This document shows positions 1 through 11,125 of a DNA stretch of 64,000 nucleotides, in pieces (positions within the stretch are counted from its first letter, which is position 1; the number at the start of each line of letters is the position of its first letter). The notes beneath the pieces were generated by a model, which saw only the letters and a list, made by a program, of their open reading frames with translations, was not told where the DNA came from and ran no database searches. This DNA is from Zygnema cylindricum. Taxonomy: Eukaryota; Streptophyta; Zygnematophyceae; Zygnematales; Zygnemataceae. The stretch lies in contig JBBHKE010003369.1 in NCBI GenBank assembly GCA_037447655.1, forward strand, positions 1 to 64,000, given 5' to 3'. The translations under genes and the position numbers were made by a program.

Positions 1-1858
1 CATCAAGCTTCTTATTCTACTGTCGTGGTGCTTGTTTCAAACCATAAAGAGATTTAATTAGCCGATATACCTTACTCTCCTCTCCTTCCCCCACAAATCC
101 TTCAAGTTGTCGCATGAAGATCTCCTCTTCTAATTCTCCATGCAAAAAGGTTGTTTTGATGTCCATCTGGTGCACTTCCATGTCTTCCGCTGCTGCCAGG
201 CTAAGAAGTATGCGAACAGATGGAAATGTGACGACCAAGGCAAAGGTTTCCTCGTAGTCGATTACTTCTTTCTCTGTAAATCATTTTGCCACTAATTGGG
301 CTTTGTAACGCTCAATGGTGTTATCCGGGTTCAGTTTTAATTTGAAAACCCACTCACAACCGATTGGTTTTCGGTTAGGTGGACAATCCACCATCTCCTA
401 AGTATCGGCTACCATAATTGAGGCCATCTCCTCATTGATGGCTGTCTCCCACCGGTTCCTTTTTGGACAAGTCATCGCCTCTCCATAAGTCTGAGGTTCA
501 TCTTGATAAGATAGTTTTATTACCTTGTTATTAACCTGTTTTTCTTTCAATCTTTTGCAACTTCTCCTTTCCCCCTCAAAATTTGTGGCCAGAATATATG
601 GTTCTCGTGGGTTTTTTCGAACATTCTCGGCTTCTCCCGTGTCCCTTAATTCCGAATCAATTTCCACCACGTCTTCTGCTTCGGGTAGAGTTGTCACTAG
701 AGTTTCCGCAGCCGAGTCCTTTTCGGTCTGATTTTTACCTGCAAGAATGTCATCTTCTCTAAATCTTGGATAGTTAGGAAGCTGAAAGTAATCGGAATTT
801 TTTGACTCAAATCTGTTTTTTTTTTACTTTGTATACTTGAAGGGATCCACAGACTTTCGTTCATCCATAGCTACTAGATGCTTTACTAACATTATATCTT
901 CCATTTTTAGATCATAAAATCTATGTCCTTTAACATCCTCGTCATATCCTAATAAGTATCCCGGTTTTCCTTTAGGATCTAGCTTCCAATTACACCAATC
1001 TGTATCTAGACTGAACACTTGACTACCAAAAACCTTTAAGTGAGATATGTCTGGTTTCCAGCCGGTCCATCTCTCATAAGGTGTTTGACCTTTTATAGCT
1101 GAAGTAAGAACTCTATTTTTTAGGTAATTAGCACAGTTCATTGCTTCTGCCCAAAACCTTTTTCCTATCTTCTTATACGACAACATACTTCTAGCAATTT
1201 CACTTAGTGTCCTATTTAATCTTTCAGCTACCCTATTCGGTTCCGGGTTTTCTAGAACTGTCTTTTAGTGTTGGACTTCATCTTCCATTTGAAAATCCTC
1301 AAACTGGTTAGAAGTATACTCTCCACCATTGTCACTCCTTATTCTCTTGATATTAGTTTCATGAAGTTTTTCGCTCCATGCTTTATATTGTCTAAAATAA
1401 TCATGTTCTTTTGACTTGTTTTTCAAAAAATACACCTTGGAATACTGAGACTAATCATCAGTGATAGTCTTCATAAATCTCTTCCCCCCAAGTGAGGGCA
1501 CTTTGGCTGGTCCCCAAATATTTGTGTGTACTAAATCTAGAATTTTTTCTCCCTTATAGGTGGTTGTTTTGGGAAACGGTGATTTGTGTGATTTCCCTTG
1601 AGCACATCTAATACAATCACTTAGATTCTCACTCTCACCGAACTGAATCCCTTCCACCACTCCCATCTTTTTCATCTCTCTTAACTTATCTAGATTCACA
1701 TGCACGAGCCTCTTATGCCACATCATTCTATCATGAACACGAGCATAATAAAGATTCTTCTTTTTATTACTTAAATCAGCCCAAACATCCCTTGGCTACC
1801 TTTTTCAACACTGAAATAGACTTCTTGCTCAAAACTAGTAGTAAAGACTCATTTCCTA
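1..1858 (-). pseudogene. Ty1/copia pol fragment (RT, integrase, GAG-pre), left-truncated by the window
   Basis: Reading the minus strand from right to left on the page, the domains follow copia order. A GAG-pre zinc region lies at 1726-1451 (starts MMWHKRL, with CIRC and the H/C residues). The integrase C-terminal part lies at 1186-824 (FWAEAMNCANYLKNR, then HLKVFGSQVFSL). The start of reverse transcriptase is at 697-398, and an RT segment at 238-17 ends in SLYGLKQAPR. The reading frame changes several times and stops lie between the pieces, so it is not functional. It is close to the pol of the two D elements at 21883-25245 and 31560-34990. Similarity stops near 1858, just upstream of GAG-pre. 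The element's 3' part lies outside the window. Confidence 0.85.
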
Positions 1859-2439
1859 CTGCGCGAATCTTGACTTGTTGCACTGGAAGAATAGGGAACA
1901 ATCAACTTTTGAACGATCAACCTTTGTGACAGGGGTGGCCATTTGCCTTTTTGCAGAGATTTGTTGCAGAAAATTTTTGGGATCTAGTTGATGGTTCTGT
2001 AAGAGCTGTTTGAGGACCTGAAAACGGATCAAATTAACCTTATAAGCTCTAACAATGTGAGCTCTGGATCCTATGTGCGCTGCATTGAAAACTAATAGAG
2101 CCCCTAAAATCTATGTAACTTACTTCCAACTATTGGCAACCTAATTTCGTTTATCATCCCGCGGGTGGACAATTAACAAGACGTAACAAACTGGTGTGTC
2201 TTGGAGCTGTTGTAGCCATAAGATTAATTTTATCATTTGAAAGAAGGTGCGACTTCTGCTGTCTTGATGTACCTTTCCTTGTCTAGCTAGGGAGTATCCT
2301 TGACAACGCCATCCCGCCACTCACAGATCTACTCTTCCCAGGCTAGCTAAATGAGGTGCCATGATGTTGTCCACGTTTTGGGGAAGATTTCAGTGAGCTT
2401 TGGAAATTGCGGACACAGGAAGTTGTTAGGGAAATAGTT
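1859..2439. other. Unassigned spacer between two copia remnants
   Basis: No open frame with a recognisable domain and no LTR end was seen. It lies between the pol fragment on the left and a gag remnant on the right, both on the minus strand. It may be decayed pol of the left C unit, but no motif supports that. Confidence 0.4.
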
Positions 2440-3094
2440 AGTGAAGCTGCTACAGGCGGTGTTTGCTGATAGCTCGGGATTCAAGTGATATTTCCACAGC
2501 TGCATTAGCTTCCATCTGGTATCCAGCCTTCAAAACAACTTCCAAATCAGACCTGATTCCCGAGAAAAGGGATAAGATCCGGAGTCCTCAATTTGGAATT
2601 GTTAATGACACCAAATGTCAGTTAATTTTCTCGCTTTTTATCAGAACCTCTGAATATTGTGCATCAATAAGTGCAAGAAGACGGTCACAATACTCGACCA
2701 TAGTTCCCCCCGAGTATTTGTATCCCCATATTTTTTCAGCCACCGAGAGCTCATCTTTGACATTTGCTTTCTCAAAAGCAAATTTCAGTGATGTCTAAAT
2801 CTCCCTCGCCTTCTTCATTTTCAGTCGAGTCATGACCAGATTTTAAAAAATACAAAGGATTAGATTGTTCCTTGCCATTGAATTCTTTTTCACCCAACTC
2901 GGATCTGTTTCATCAAGGGAGCCATCCAAGAACCCTAATAAGTTAGCAGTTTCAAACGACGATTCAACCATCGCCGCCCATTACGCATGTTTTTAGCCAT
3001 TGAAGATAGGAATTTTTAACGAAAGACCCATAACCTGTTGTTTTAAAACCACTGTTGCAGGAGGAGAACCAGCAGTAGTAGTGGAAGTAGACAT
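2440..3094 (-). pseudogene. copia gag remnant, UBN2-like (left C unit)
   Basis: Minus-strand gag remnant with several stops. It begins with an ATG at 3094-3092 inside the adjoining LTR, reads MSTSTTTAG..., crosses the primer-binding site and continues with SFETANLLGFLDGSLDET. It matches the gag at 8454-9380 closely through the EYCD region, then diverges near 2660 and is lost by about 2440. No zinc knuckle remains. It is the internal part of the left-hand unit in a tandem C array. Confidence 0.7.
3025..3035 (-). promoter_or_regulatory. Primer-binding site, half-tRNA initiator-Met type (C, left unit)
   Basis: The minus strand reads GGTTATGGGTC directly after the LTR end, a one-mismatch form of the GTTATGGGCC core. 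The core is complementary to the anticodon stem-loop of initiator tRNA-Met, as in Drosophila copia. Confidence 0.65.
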
Positions 3095-3353
3095 TAAAAA
3101 ACAGCAGAAGCTATCAAAACACCTACTGAACTGCCAAATATGGTCAAACACAAAATATGACGTAAAAGGCCAATATGCCTCAAATTTTTCCTACTGATAC
3201 AAAACACATTAAATTGACAATTCGAAAAATTGCAGCCCAGATTACTTAGTAAACTATAAGATATGATGTCTAGAACTTTCCAAAAACTGACTTTAGAAAA
3301 TCATATTCCCAAAACTGGATGATTCAAATTTGAAGAAGCCTTAAACTATATAC

Positions 3354-4547
3354 TGAAACTCTGAGACCTCCATTGGCCCTCAGAGTATGCAGATCCAAAA
3401 GAAGCTAATCTAGATAGTGCCGACTCCAAGTTAATATAAACCCAAGTGACTGACCCCTTGACAGTCAAAACCCCAATATAGATTCACCCCTGTGAAATAA
3501 CACTTTCTGTGTGCTCAGTTCCACCACAGAATGCAAAGTTAGAATATGAGATTTGGACACATTCACCCACTTTGAATTTCCCTTAGAAATACAGCCACCC
3601 TGGCAGACAAAAACTCTGACCGACTACACCTCTGTGTAGCCTAGACTCCCCTGAGTCCGCAGCAAAAAGAATCACTGAAAATGGTCAAGTAAATTGATAG
3701 TTATGGCTGGCCAAAGTTTGCCATTTATACAGGGTGCTCTCTGGGAGAGGCAGCTGCCTACCCAAAATTTATCTAAGTCCTATTCCCTCTCTAAAACTCT
3801 ATCTACTGAAGTACGGCACCAATCAAATTACTGTATCGTACATAAAAGTACAGGTGCCGGTGTACTTTATGTACGGCCATTGTACGACATGGCAAAAATG
3901 TCGACACGTGTCATATCCGGATTTGTTCCCGTAATCTCCGGAGTTGCCGCAATCCAATGTAGTGTTACCACGTGTCACTTAATGTGGCGGTGATCGCAAA
4001 CCGCCAAAATCGTACGCCGCGATCTCGGCATCCTTCGCGGCCGTCCGATCAAATTTGGATTTCAATCGTGGCCGTCATAAATACCTGCGCGGTATTCTTT
4101 CCGGCGTCAAACAAACCGCGCGGTATTTATTTCGTAATCGTACCGTACGTCGTACTTTCCACAACTGTTTCTATGCAGTATGCATATAGTTCTAGTTAAA
4201 TGAATTTGTCTTATTGTAACTGTTTAAATAAACATCATACCCAGTAATATCTAATACAACTTAGACTATCTGGATAAGACTACCGGCTATCGCGGTTGTG
4301 ACAAATGGCAGGTACCAGGATCAAATCTTGGCTCTGTCAAAACTACCTTTTAGAGAAAACCCCCTATAAAACAACTGTCTGTCTCCCTCTAGACAGCACA
4401 GGCAGCCATGGCTAACTCCTCCTCCAGTCTTCAGTGACTGCGACAAGTGTGGGGACTTGAGGAGGAGGTAGAGGCAGGCTGTCAATATCTACTATTTTGC
4501 TTTTTATTTTGCAATCTCTAGACCTAGAAAATACTTGAATTCCAACA
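3354..4547 (-). repeat. 3' LTR of element A (family A)
   Basis: On the plus strand it runs from TGAAACTCTGAGACC to TTCCAACA, so the sense strand starts TGTTGGAA and ends AGAGTTTCA. A hairpin like the T-arm of initiator tRNA-Met lies at 4313-4340, and the conserved GCAGCCATGGCT block lies near 4402-4415. The purine tract typical of a 3' LTR junction lies just outside it. Confidence 0.92.
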
Positions 4548-4565
4548 CTCCCCTTATTTTCTAGT

Positions 4566-5135
4566 TTATTTTTCTTTCAACTTCCACAAACAAGTAAACA
4601 AACATCCCCTCCCCTTTTTCCCTTTTTTTTTTTTTTTTCTTTTTCTTTTTCCTTTCATAAAATTTAAGTATTTAACACAGTGCATTAAATGAACTGAAAT
4701 GATAATATTATTACACATTTTATTTAACATCCCATTTTTCTTAAATTCGAGCAAAGATTTTATCCACTTCATCACTCTTTTATCCACACACCAACAGATT
4801 TCCCTCTTGAGATCCAAACAGCCAGCCCCATCTCCAATCTGCAACATACACCCAGATGCTAACCCTTTTACAGGCACATCTTCGTCACACCAAGTAGTGA
4901 TGTCAAATCCATCCACCCCCAAATATTCCCAAAAACCACTAGTCCCCACTAAGTTCCTCATAAGATCTACATCTTTCGTACTCATATTTTTATCCATGAT
5001 AATTACCCCATTTTCTGAACTTCCCTCACTCTCTCCCATGGAATTCTTTCCACTATTTATTTCTAATTTAATTCCCAATAAATATTTCTTCTCCCCTAAA
5101 CCTTTAATCAAATATTTCTCTTCTCCCCTATCCTT
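4566..5135 (-). pseudogene. Collapsed RT/RNase H tail of element A
   Basis: About 190 codons follow the gag stop (TGA at 5138-5136) in the same frame. The reading LGEKKYLLGIKLEI corresponds to LGEAKYILGIQMER in the complete pol of element D1. DITTWCDEDVPVKGLASGCM corresponds to the RNase H start, but the residues expected at its active site have been replaced. The C-terminus is a Lys-rich tract from a homopolymer. RT and integrase cores are absent, so this is a deletion-fused, rewritten pol remnant. Reading through one stop would join it to gag. Confidence 0.7.
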
Positions 5136-6554
5136 TCAAACCTCTTCGAGTTTCACTTCTCCCCTTTCCTCGGAATCCGTTGAAGTCTCCTTTTCCGACC
5201 AGTTTTCTGGTTCCCTATTATCTATAAAGTTATCCTGATTAATTTTATCTTTCCCGTTTTCACTTATGGATCCTAGAACTGACTTTCTCATTTCTAAGTC
5301 ATACACTCTACACTCCTCGACATCCTCAAGTACCTCCTCTCTCTTTACTTCCCTTATACCTCCAAAAGCACACTGTTGCCTTCGTGCAATTACTGTGTGC
5401 TTTTCTTTCTTCCCCATACTACTAATCCGGAGAAGCTCTAAAATATCTTCATCCTCTTTCTCCTCTTCCCCTACTTCCTCCTCATCCACATTCCAACATC
5501 TAAGTTTTTCCAAACAAGGGCATTCCTCCATATAATGACCCGGTTCCCTACAAAAGAAGCGAGCCCCCCTTTTCAAAGCTCCCCTTTCTTTTCCTCTCCC
5601 TCTCTTTCCACCAAAGTTCCGATAAGGTTTACCTTTGTCTTTCTTTCTCTCATCATGCTTCCGCTCGTCACCACCGTTCCTCTCATCACGTTTCCGCTCG
5701 TCACCGCCGTTCCTCTCATCACGCTTCCTCCAATCACCACCAGCTGAAAATGCATTGACCCTGTCCTTTCCCCTACGAAGCTCCAAAGTGCTTTCCCTTA
5801 CAAGAATTATCCCCATGGTAAAGCTCCAAGTCCATGAGGAGCCATCCATTGCCTGCATACGATAAATAATGCTTTCGTACTCACTTGGGAGTTTCATAAG
5901 TAGTGTATTAATCTTACCCTCCTCAGATTCTACACATCCCGCACTAGCTAGCTCAACATATAACGCAGCAATATCATTGCAAAACTCTATCATGCTACCG
6001 CCTTTATAAAAATAGGCATCTATTTCCTGTTTTACTAATTGCTGCCTTTGAATAGTCTCACTCTTATAAATCTGAATTAGTACTTCCCATATCTCTGAAG
6101 ACTTGGTTAGACTTAAAAGAGTGATAGCTATCGACTTAGACACATATCTAAGTATGAGATGTTTTGCTATAGTGTTTTTGTATTCCCATACTTTTCTGTC
6201 ATTTTCTTCAGTTTTAATCCTTACCTGTGGTACCATAGCTGAGAGCCTAGCTCCCCTCACCATAGGTGTCCCTTTTTCCTTCTCCCCTATTTCCCCATCC
6301 ACGGAAAGATTCTTCCCTTCACCTTCCGTTGCATCTGAGCTCCGGATGATATTCTGGGCAGCCTCAGATGAATCTCCATAGTAAGCTCCTCCAAAGCCAG
6401 GTGGCAGACATCTCACTTGTCCCGAAACAATTCCCCATAAGTGTTTCTCAAAAAGCAATCCCGCCATTGTAAACTCCAAATAGGTGAAGTCTGTTCCATA
6501 AAACATAGGCACCCTAGATGGTGGGCCCATAACGTGAAACTCTGAGACCTCCAT
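5136..6554 (-). CDS. Gag polyprotein of element A (intact 472-codon frame)
   Basis: The longest open frame in the window and probably translatable. The ATG at 6554-6552 lies inside the 5' LTR, 20 bases from its end, and the frame reads through the primer-binding site as VMGPP. Residues ~115-265 hold the copia gag core (KSSEIWEVLIQIY, YKGGSMIEFCNDIAALY, LMKLPSEYESI). Near residues 275-315 is a charged repeat of DERNGGDERKR type. A zinc knuckle of the form CREPGHYMEEC follows; the first expected Cys is replaced (FFCREPGH), so it is atypical. The C-terminal ~140 residues are acidic and keep short islands of pol (QQCAFGGIRE, CRVYDLEM), showing that pol segments were deleted in frame. It would form virus-like particles; no complete protease is visible. 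Confidence 0.82.
   Translation of the reverse strand: MEVSEFHVMGPPSRVPMFYGTDFTYLEFTMAGLLFEKHLWGIVSGQVRCLPPGFGGAYYGDSSEAAQNIIRSSDATEGEGKNLSVDGEIGEKEKGTPMVRGARLSAMVPQVRIKTEENDRKVWEYKNTIAKHLILRYVSKSIAITLLSLTKSSEIWEVLIQIYKSETIQRQQLVKQEIDAYFYKGGSMIEFCNDIAALYVELASAGCVESEEGKINTLLMKLPSEYESIIYRMQAMDGSSWTWSFTMGIILVRESTLELRRGKDRVNAFSAGGDWRKRDERNGGDERKRDERNGGDERKHDERKKDKGKPYRNFGGKRGRGKERGALKRGARFFCREPGHYMEECPCLEKLRCWNVDEEEVGEEEKEDEDILELLRISSMGKKEKHTVIARRQQCAFGGIREVKREEVLEDVEECRVYDLEMRKSVLGSISENGKDKINQDNFIDNREPENWSEKETSTDSEERGEVKLEEV
6520..6533 (-). promoter_or_regulatory. Primer-binding site of element A, half-tRNA initiator-Met type
   Basis: The minus strand reads GTTATGGGCCCACC, one base after the LTR end. 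This 14-mer complements the anticodon stem-loop (…GGTGGGCCCATAAC…) of plant initiator tRNA-Met as I recall it, not the 3' CCA end used by most plant copia elements. The same bases encode VMGP in gag. Confidence 0.75.
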
Positions 6555-7727
6555 TCGCCCTCAGAGTATGCAGATCCAAAAGAAGCTAATCTAGATAGTG
6601 CCGACTCCAAGTTAATATAAACCCAAGTGACTCACCCCTTGACAGTCAGAACCCCAATATAGATTCACCCCTGTGAAATAACACTTTCTGTGTGCTCAGT
6701 TCCACCATAAAATGCAAAGTTAGAATATGAGATTTGGACACATTCACCCACTTTGACTTTCCCTTAGAAATACAGCCACCCTGGCAGACAAAAACTCTGA
6801 CCGACTACACCCCTGTGTAGCGTAGACTCCCCTGAGTCCGGAGCAAAAAGAATCACTGTAAATGGTCAAGTAAATTGATAGTTATGGCTGGCCAAAGTTT
6901 GCCATTTATACAGGGTGCTCTCTAGGAGAGGCAGCTGCCTACCCAAATTTTATCTAAGTCCTATTCCCTCTCTAAAACTCTATCTACTGAAGTACGGCAC
7001 CAATCAAATTACTGTATCGTACAGAAAAGTACAGGTGCCGGTGTACTTTGTGTACGGCCATTGTACAACATGGCCAAAATGTCGACACGTGTCATATTCG
7101 GATTTGTTCCCGTAATCTCCGGAGTTGTCACAATCCAATGTAGTGTTACCACGTGTCACTCAATATCGCGGTGATCGCAAACCACCAAAATCGTACGCCG
7201 CGATCTCGGCATCCTTTGCGACCGTCCGATCAAATTAGATTTCAATCGTGGCCGTCATAAATACCTGCGCGGTATTCTTTCCGCCGTCAAACAAACTGCG
7301 CGGTATTTATTTCGTATTCGTACCGTACGTCGTAATTTACACAACTGTTTCTATGCAGTATGCATATAGTTCTAGTTAAATGAATTTGTCTTATTGTAAC
7401 TGTTTAAATAAACATCATACCCAGTAATATCTAATACAACTTAGACTATCTGGATAAGACTACCGGCTATCGCGGTTGTGACAAATGGCAGGTACCAGGA
7501 TCAAATCCTGGCTCTTTCAAAACTACCTTTTAGAGAAAACCCCCTATAAAACAACTGTCTGTCTCCCTCTAGACAGCACAGGCAGCCATGGCTAACTCCT
7601 CCTCCAGTCTTCAGTGACTGCGACAAGTGTGGGGACTTGAGGAGGAGTTAGAGGCAGGCTGTCAATATCTACTAATTTGCTTTTTATTTTGCAATCTCTA
7701 GACCTAGAAAATAATTGAATTCTAACA
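6535..7727 (-). repeat. 5' LTR of element A (family A)
   Basis: Partner of the LTR at 3354-4547 with the same ends. The T-arm-like hairpin is at 7493-7520 and the CCATGG block near 7582. It contains the gag start codon at 6554-6552. The right end abuts the TATAC duplication. Confidence 0.92.
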
Positions 7728-8376
7728 TATACTCACAGTGAGTATCTACTGATCTTCACCAATTTGGGTCACTGTACTAAAGTACTTTCCTGACTTATGA
7801 CAAAGTATCCAGCTTGTACTTTACTATACCGTGAGTACCTCCAAAACCCTTCTTTAGTACCTGCCGCTAAATTAACAGTGTAACACTATTAATTAAATAT
7901 TTACAGATATTGTCCGTACAATTAATGTTGCCGAAGCTTAGTCAGCATCAGCTGCAAAAGTCTAGATGATTGTTGATTCGATGGTATAACCGTCCTCAGT
8001 GCATATAGTGCACTTTGTTATTCTGGTCCCCGCTTTAATCGCATATGTCGAATCTGTCTCGTATCAATGATATTCTTTTGATTCTGTACGATACACTCCC
8101 AAATGTCCGGCTTGGTCTCCGCCCGTCAGATTCACCAAAACCGCCCCTATGATTTTTGACACGCGTATAACGATGTCGGCCCCACTCTGGAATACCTGCA
8201 TTAACTTCTTTTGCCGACACGTGTACCTGTAGAAATACAATATACTCTATTGTACTTTTGCTACTATAACACTTATACTGCTAAGTATTACAGCAAAGGA
8301 CTTTAGAAAATATTCTAAGTCTTTAAGTCTCTTCTCACAGCCATATCTACTGAAATAAAGATTTCAAAATTTAACA

Positions 8377-9380
8377 GATCCATCTTGCATCCTAAGGACC
8401 CTCCATTGCTGCCCCCATAGCAAATAACTCCGCTTCCTCTTGCTCATTGAAACTCAAAGACTCATGTGCATCAGTTGAAGTAGCTGAAAAGAGAGCATTT
8501 CCATGGGTAGTATTTCTAGAAAAGCCTTTGTGATATTGCTTTGCTGCCAACCTGGCTTCGATAAACCTTTCTCCTTAGCCTTTTTAAGCTTAGGACAGTA
8601 CTTGTATCCATGACCCTTCTGAGAACAATAAAAACAAACAGTAGAAGATTGCCTATTTGGCCTCTGATTAAATTGATTCTGATTCTGGTTAAACTGATTC
8701 CTATTTTGATTAAACTGAGCTCTTTTGTCAAAGTTTGTGGTAAAAGCTTCAACTTTTCCTTCTCTTTCAAGGATTTTAGTATTAGACTCTTCCTCCAATA
8801 TAAGATTATATGCTAATTGAAACGACCAACTAGCTTTATCATGACTTGTTAACTGAGCAGATATACCTTTCATGCTACTGAGAAGTCCTCTAATAAGCAA
8901 AGCTGCCTGCTGAAACTCAAGAAATGACCCCCGAGCAGAAAAGATTGCATCAATAAGTGCACGAAAGTTGTCACAATACTCGACCATAGTTCCCCCCGAT
9001 TATTTGTACCCCCAAATTTTTCTAGTCACCAAGAGCTCCTCTTTGACATACGCTTTCTCAAAAGCAGATTTCAGGGATGTCCAAATCTCCTTCGCCTTCT
9101 TCATTTTCATGCGAGGCATGACCAGATTTTCAGAAAAACAAAGAATTAGATTGTTCCTTGCCATTGAATTTTGTTTATGCCCAACTCGAATTTGTTTCAT
9201 CCAGGGAGCCATCCAAAATCCCCAATAAGTCAGCAGTTTCAAACGAAGATTTCACCATCGCTACCGATTACGCATATCTTTAGCCATTGAAGATAGGACT
9301 TCTTGACAAAAGGCCCATAACATGTTTTTCTACAACCATAGTTGTACAAGGAAAACCAGCATGGTAGTGAAAGTAGACAT
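8377..9380 (-). pseudogene. copia gag of the right C unit, with zinc knuckle
   Basis: Minus strand, starting at an ATG at 9380-9378 inside the 5' LTR. An open part at 9242-9000 covers the gag N-half (GFWMAPW, KAKEIWTSLKSAFEKAY). A second at 8987-8454 covers the C-half (EYCDNFRALIDAIFS, LTSHDKASWSFQLAYNLILEE), an Asn/Gln-rich linker of repeated NQFNQ, and an intact CX2CX4HX4C knuckle CFYCSQKGHGYKYC. At least one stop separates them (near 8990). Nothing of pol lies between gag and the next LTR at 8376, so this unit is also gag-only. The frame begins in the LTR and passes through the primer site. Confidence 0.8.
9312..9321 (-). promoter_or_regulatory. Primer-binding site, half-tRNA type (C, right unit)
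   Basis: The minus strand reads GTTATGGGCC just after the LTR end at 9323. Same core as in elements A, D2, F and I. Confidence 0.7.
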
Positions 9381-10284
9381 GGAAAACAACAAAAAATATG
9401 AAGCACCTACTCAACAACCAACTTTCAGCTTACACAAAATATGACCCAAAAGGTCAATATGCCTCAAATTTCCCATAATGATGAAAAACAGAGTAAACTG
9501 ACAATTCCCAAAATTGCAACTCAAATACTTGTGGTTCATGATAATTCCCAATAACTGCCTTTAAAAAGTCATAATCACAAAACTGGATGATACAAAGTTT
9601 CCTAAGTCCCAAACTATATACTCAAAGTGTGTATCTACAGGTCACACTAATTCGGGTGGTCATACTACATTACTATCCTAACTTACGACAAACTACACAA
9701 CTTGTACGTTACTGTACTACGAGTACCTCCAAAACCCTAGTCTACCTGCCACTAAATGAAAAGTGCAACACTAAATTCTAATGAACTAAACGCCAACAAT
9801 GAGTTTTTCCAGATATTAACAAATTACGTTCGTACAATGTTGTCGATGCTTAGTGAGCATAAATCACAAAATCCAGACGAATGTTGATTTCGTGGTACGA
9901 ACATCCTGGGTGCGTATGGCGTAGTTACTCATTGTGTTCCCCACTTTGATCGCGTCTGTCAAATATGTTCGTATCAACGTCCTACATTTGATCACTCACA
10001 ATTTCCTCCCAGATGTTCAGATTAGTCTTCGTCTGTCCGTTTTGCTGAACCTGCTCGCATGATTTGCGACACGCGTATGTAGGTGTCGGTCGCCACTCCG
10101 GAATATTTGCATCATCTCCTATTGTCGACGCGTGTCCCTGCGAGTACAGTACACTTCTACTATCTATCTGCTACTGTCACATTTTTAAAGGTAAGTATTA
10201 AAACTATCCTAGACAAAAATATTCTAAGTACTTTGTTTCCTCTCACAGCTCTATCTACTAAAATAAAGATTTCAAATTACAACA
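9323..10284 (-). repeat. 5' LTR of the C array (962 bp)
   Basis: On the plus strand it runs from TGTTTTTCTACAACC to AATTACAACA. It aligns throughout with 3036-3353 plus 7728-8376. No duplication of its right flank (CCTCT) was found at the left of the array, consistent with a rearranged or truncated left side. Confidence 0.82.
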
Positions 10285-11125
10285 CCTCTTGCCACGCTAT
10301 GTGCTAGTCAACCGGAATATTTTTGACACTCTTTCTAACATCCACCGACTTTCAAAGTTCCCGACGCCTTTTTGCCATTCCGTTTCGAAGATTTGATTTC
10401 CATTTTCAAAGCTAAAATTTGTTCGATAACTTGTTACATGAATCACTAATTACCTTCACTAGTATAGAGGTTATGTGCAATTTTTTTGTTTGAAGAATTT
10501 TCTAGGATTTTTAAAATCCGAACCCTAACCTATGTGGCACCTTTCATAATTGCGGAACGTTATTTACTGGCATGACAAAATGGAGCGTCCTACCAGTAAA
10601 CCCTACAAATAGACGTCACCGTATATTTACTAAGAACTAATGGAAAATAGGCCTTAGGGTAGGTTTTCACCCTTTGAACGTGGATTTTGTTACTGTACAA
10701 TGACGATGTTGGCGCCCATTGGCCAAGCATCATAAGTATTATACTGCACATCCCTACATGTGAAAAAGCCTAGAGTTAGGTTACGTATACATAGCCGTAG
10801 GCGTAGCTAGTATAGAGTACGTTTTGGACTTTGAATTTTCTAGTTTTTAACGTAAGAATTTTCTCTTTATGGCAAGTAATATCTTTTCATCGCCTTCCTA
10901 TTGCCAACTGCCCTCTTTCTTTCTTCCTTTTTGCCTAAAAATAGATCATTATTGTAAATGAATGATATTTTTCTTTTGTTCCGCCATTATTTTAATCTAC
11001 AAGTCTTCGGCCAAAGTCAGAAAGGTTTCCCTACAATATTGCGTACTTTTGAGAAGTGGCGGCTTGTAACCTTTTGTCTTGGCCTTCTATATTGAGTTGC
11101 AGCTTAACTAGGGTTGTGTGTGTAA
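10285..11125. other. Low-copy AT-rich spacer
   Basis: No open frame of interest. It contains the first copy (about 10551-10640) of a diverged direct repeat whose second copy is near 11285-11400. Shared words are TTTACTGGC, ATGGA, AAACCCT and AGACGTC. It could be an old LTR pair or duplicated promoter DNA. Confidence 0.4.

Larger units (their letters stand above)
3354..7727 (-). mobile_element. Full-length copia element of family A, gag-bearing, mostly pol-less
   Basis: The element has two ~1.19-kb LTRs (3354-4547 and 6535-7727), a 1,987-bp interior and a perfect 5-bp target duplication TATAC at 3349-3353 and 7728-7732. By eye the LTRs differ at roughly 40-50 positions, so the insertion is fairly young. 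On the minus strand the order is 5' LTR, primer site, gag, short pol remnant, purine tract (complement of 4548-4560), 3' LTR. It sits inside a C-family LTR. Interior size and content resemble the TR-GAG class of gag-only elements that depend on a partner for pol. Confidence 0.93.
3036..8376 (-). mobile_element. Middle LTR of the C array, split by element A
   Basis: The LTR is 3036-3353 plus 7728-8376, about 967 bp once element A and one target duplication are removed. It aligns along its length with the LTR at 9323-10284. Sense ends are TGTTAAAT... and ...AACAACA. It serves as 3' LTR of the right gag unit and 5' LTR of the left one. The gag ATG (3094-3092) lies inside its 3' end. Confidence 0.8.

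Noticed and set aside
5112-5138. Programmed stop read-through between gag and the pol tail of element A
   Set aside because: The tail lacks active-site residues, so one chance TGA in a decaying tail is the simpler reading; no read-through context was recognised.
4699-6381. Plus-strand Ser-rich open frames
   Set aside because: Mirror frames of the minus-strand gag and pol remnant of element A; composition reflects Arg/Glu-rich coding on the other strand.
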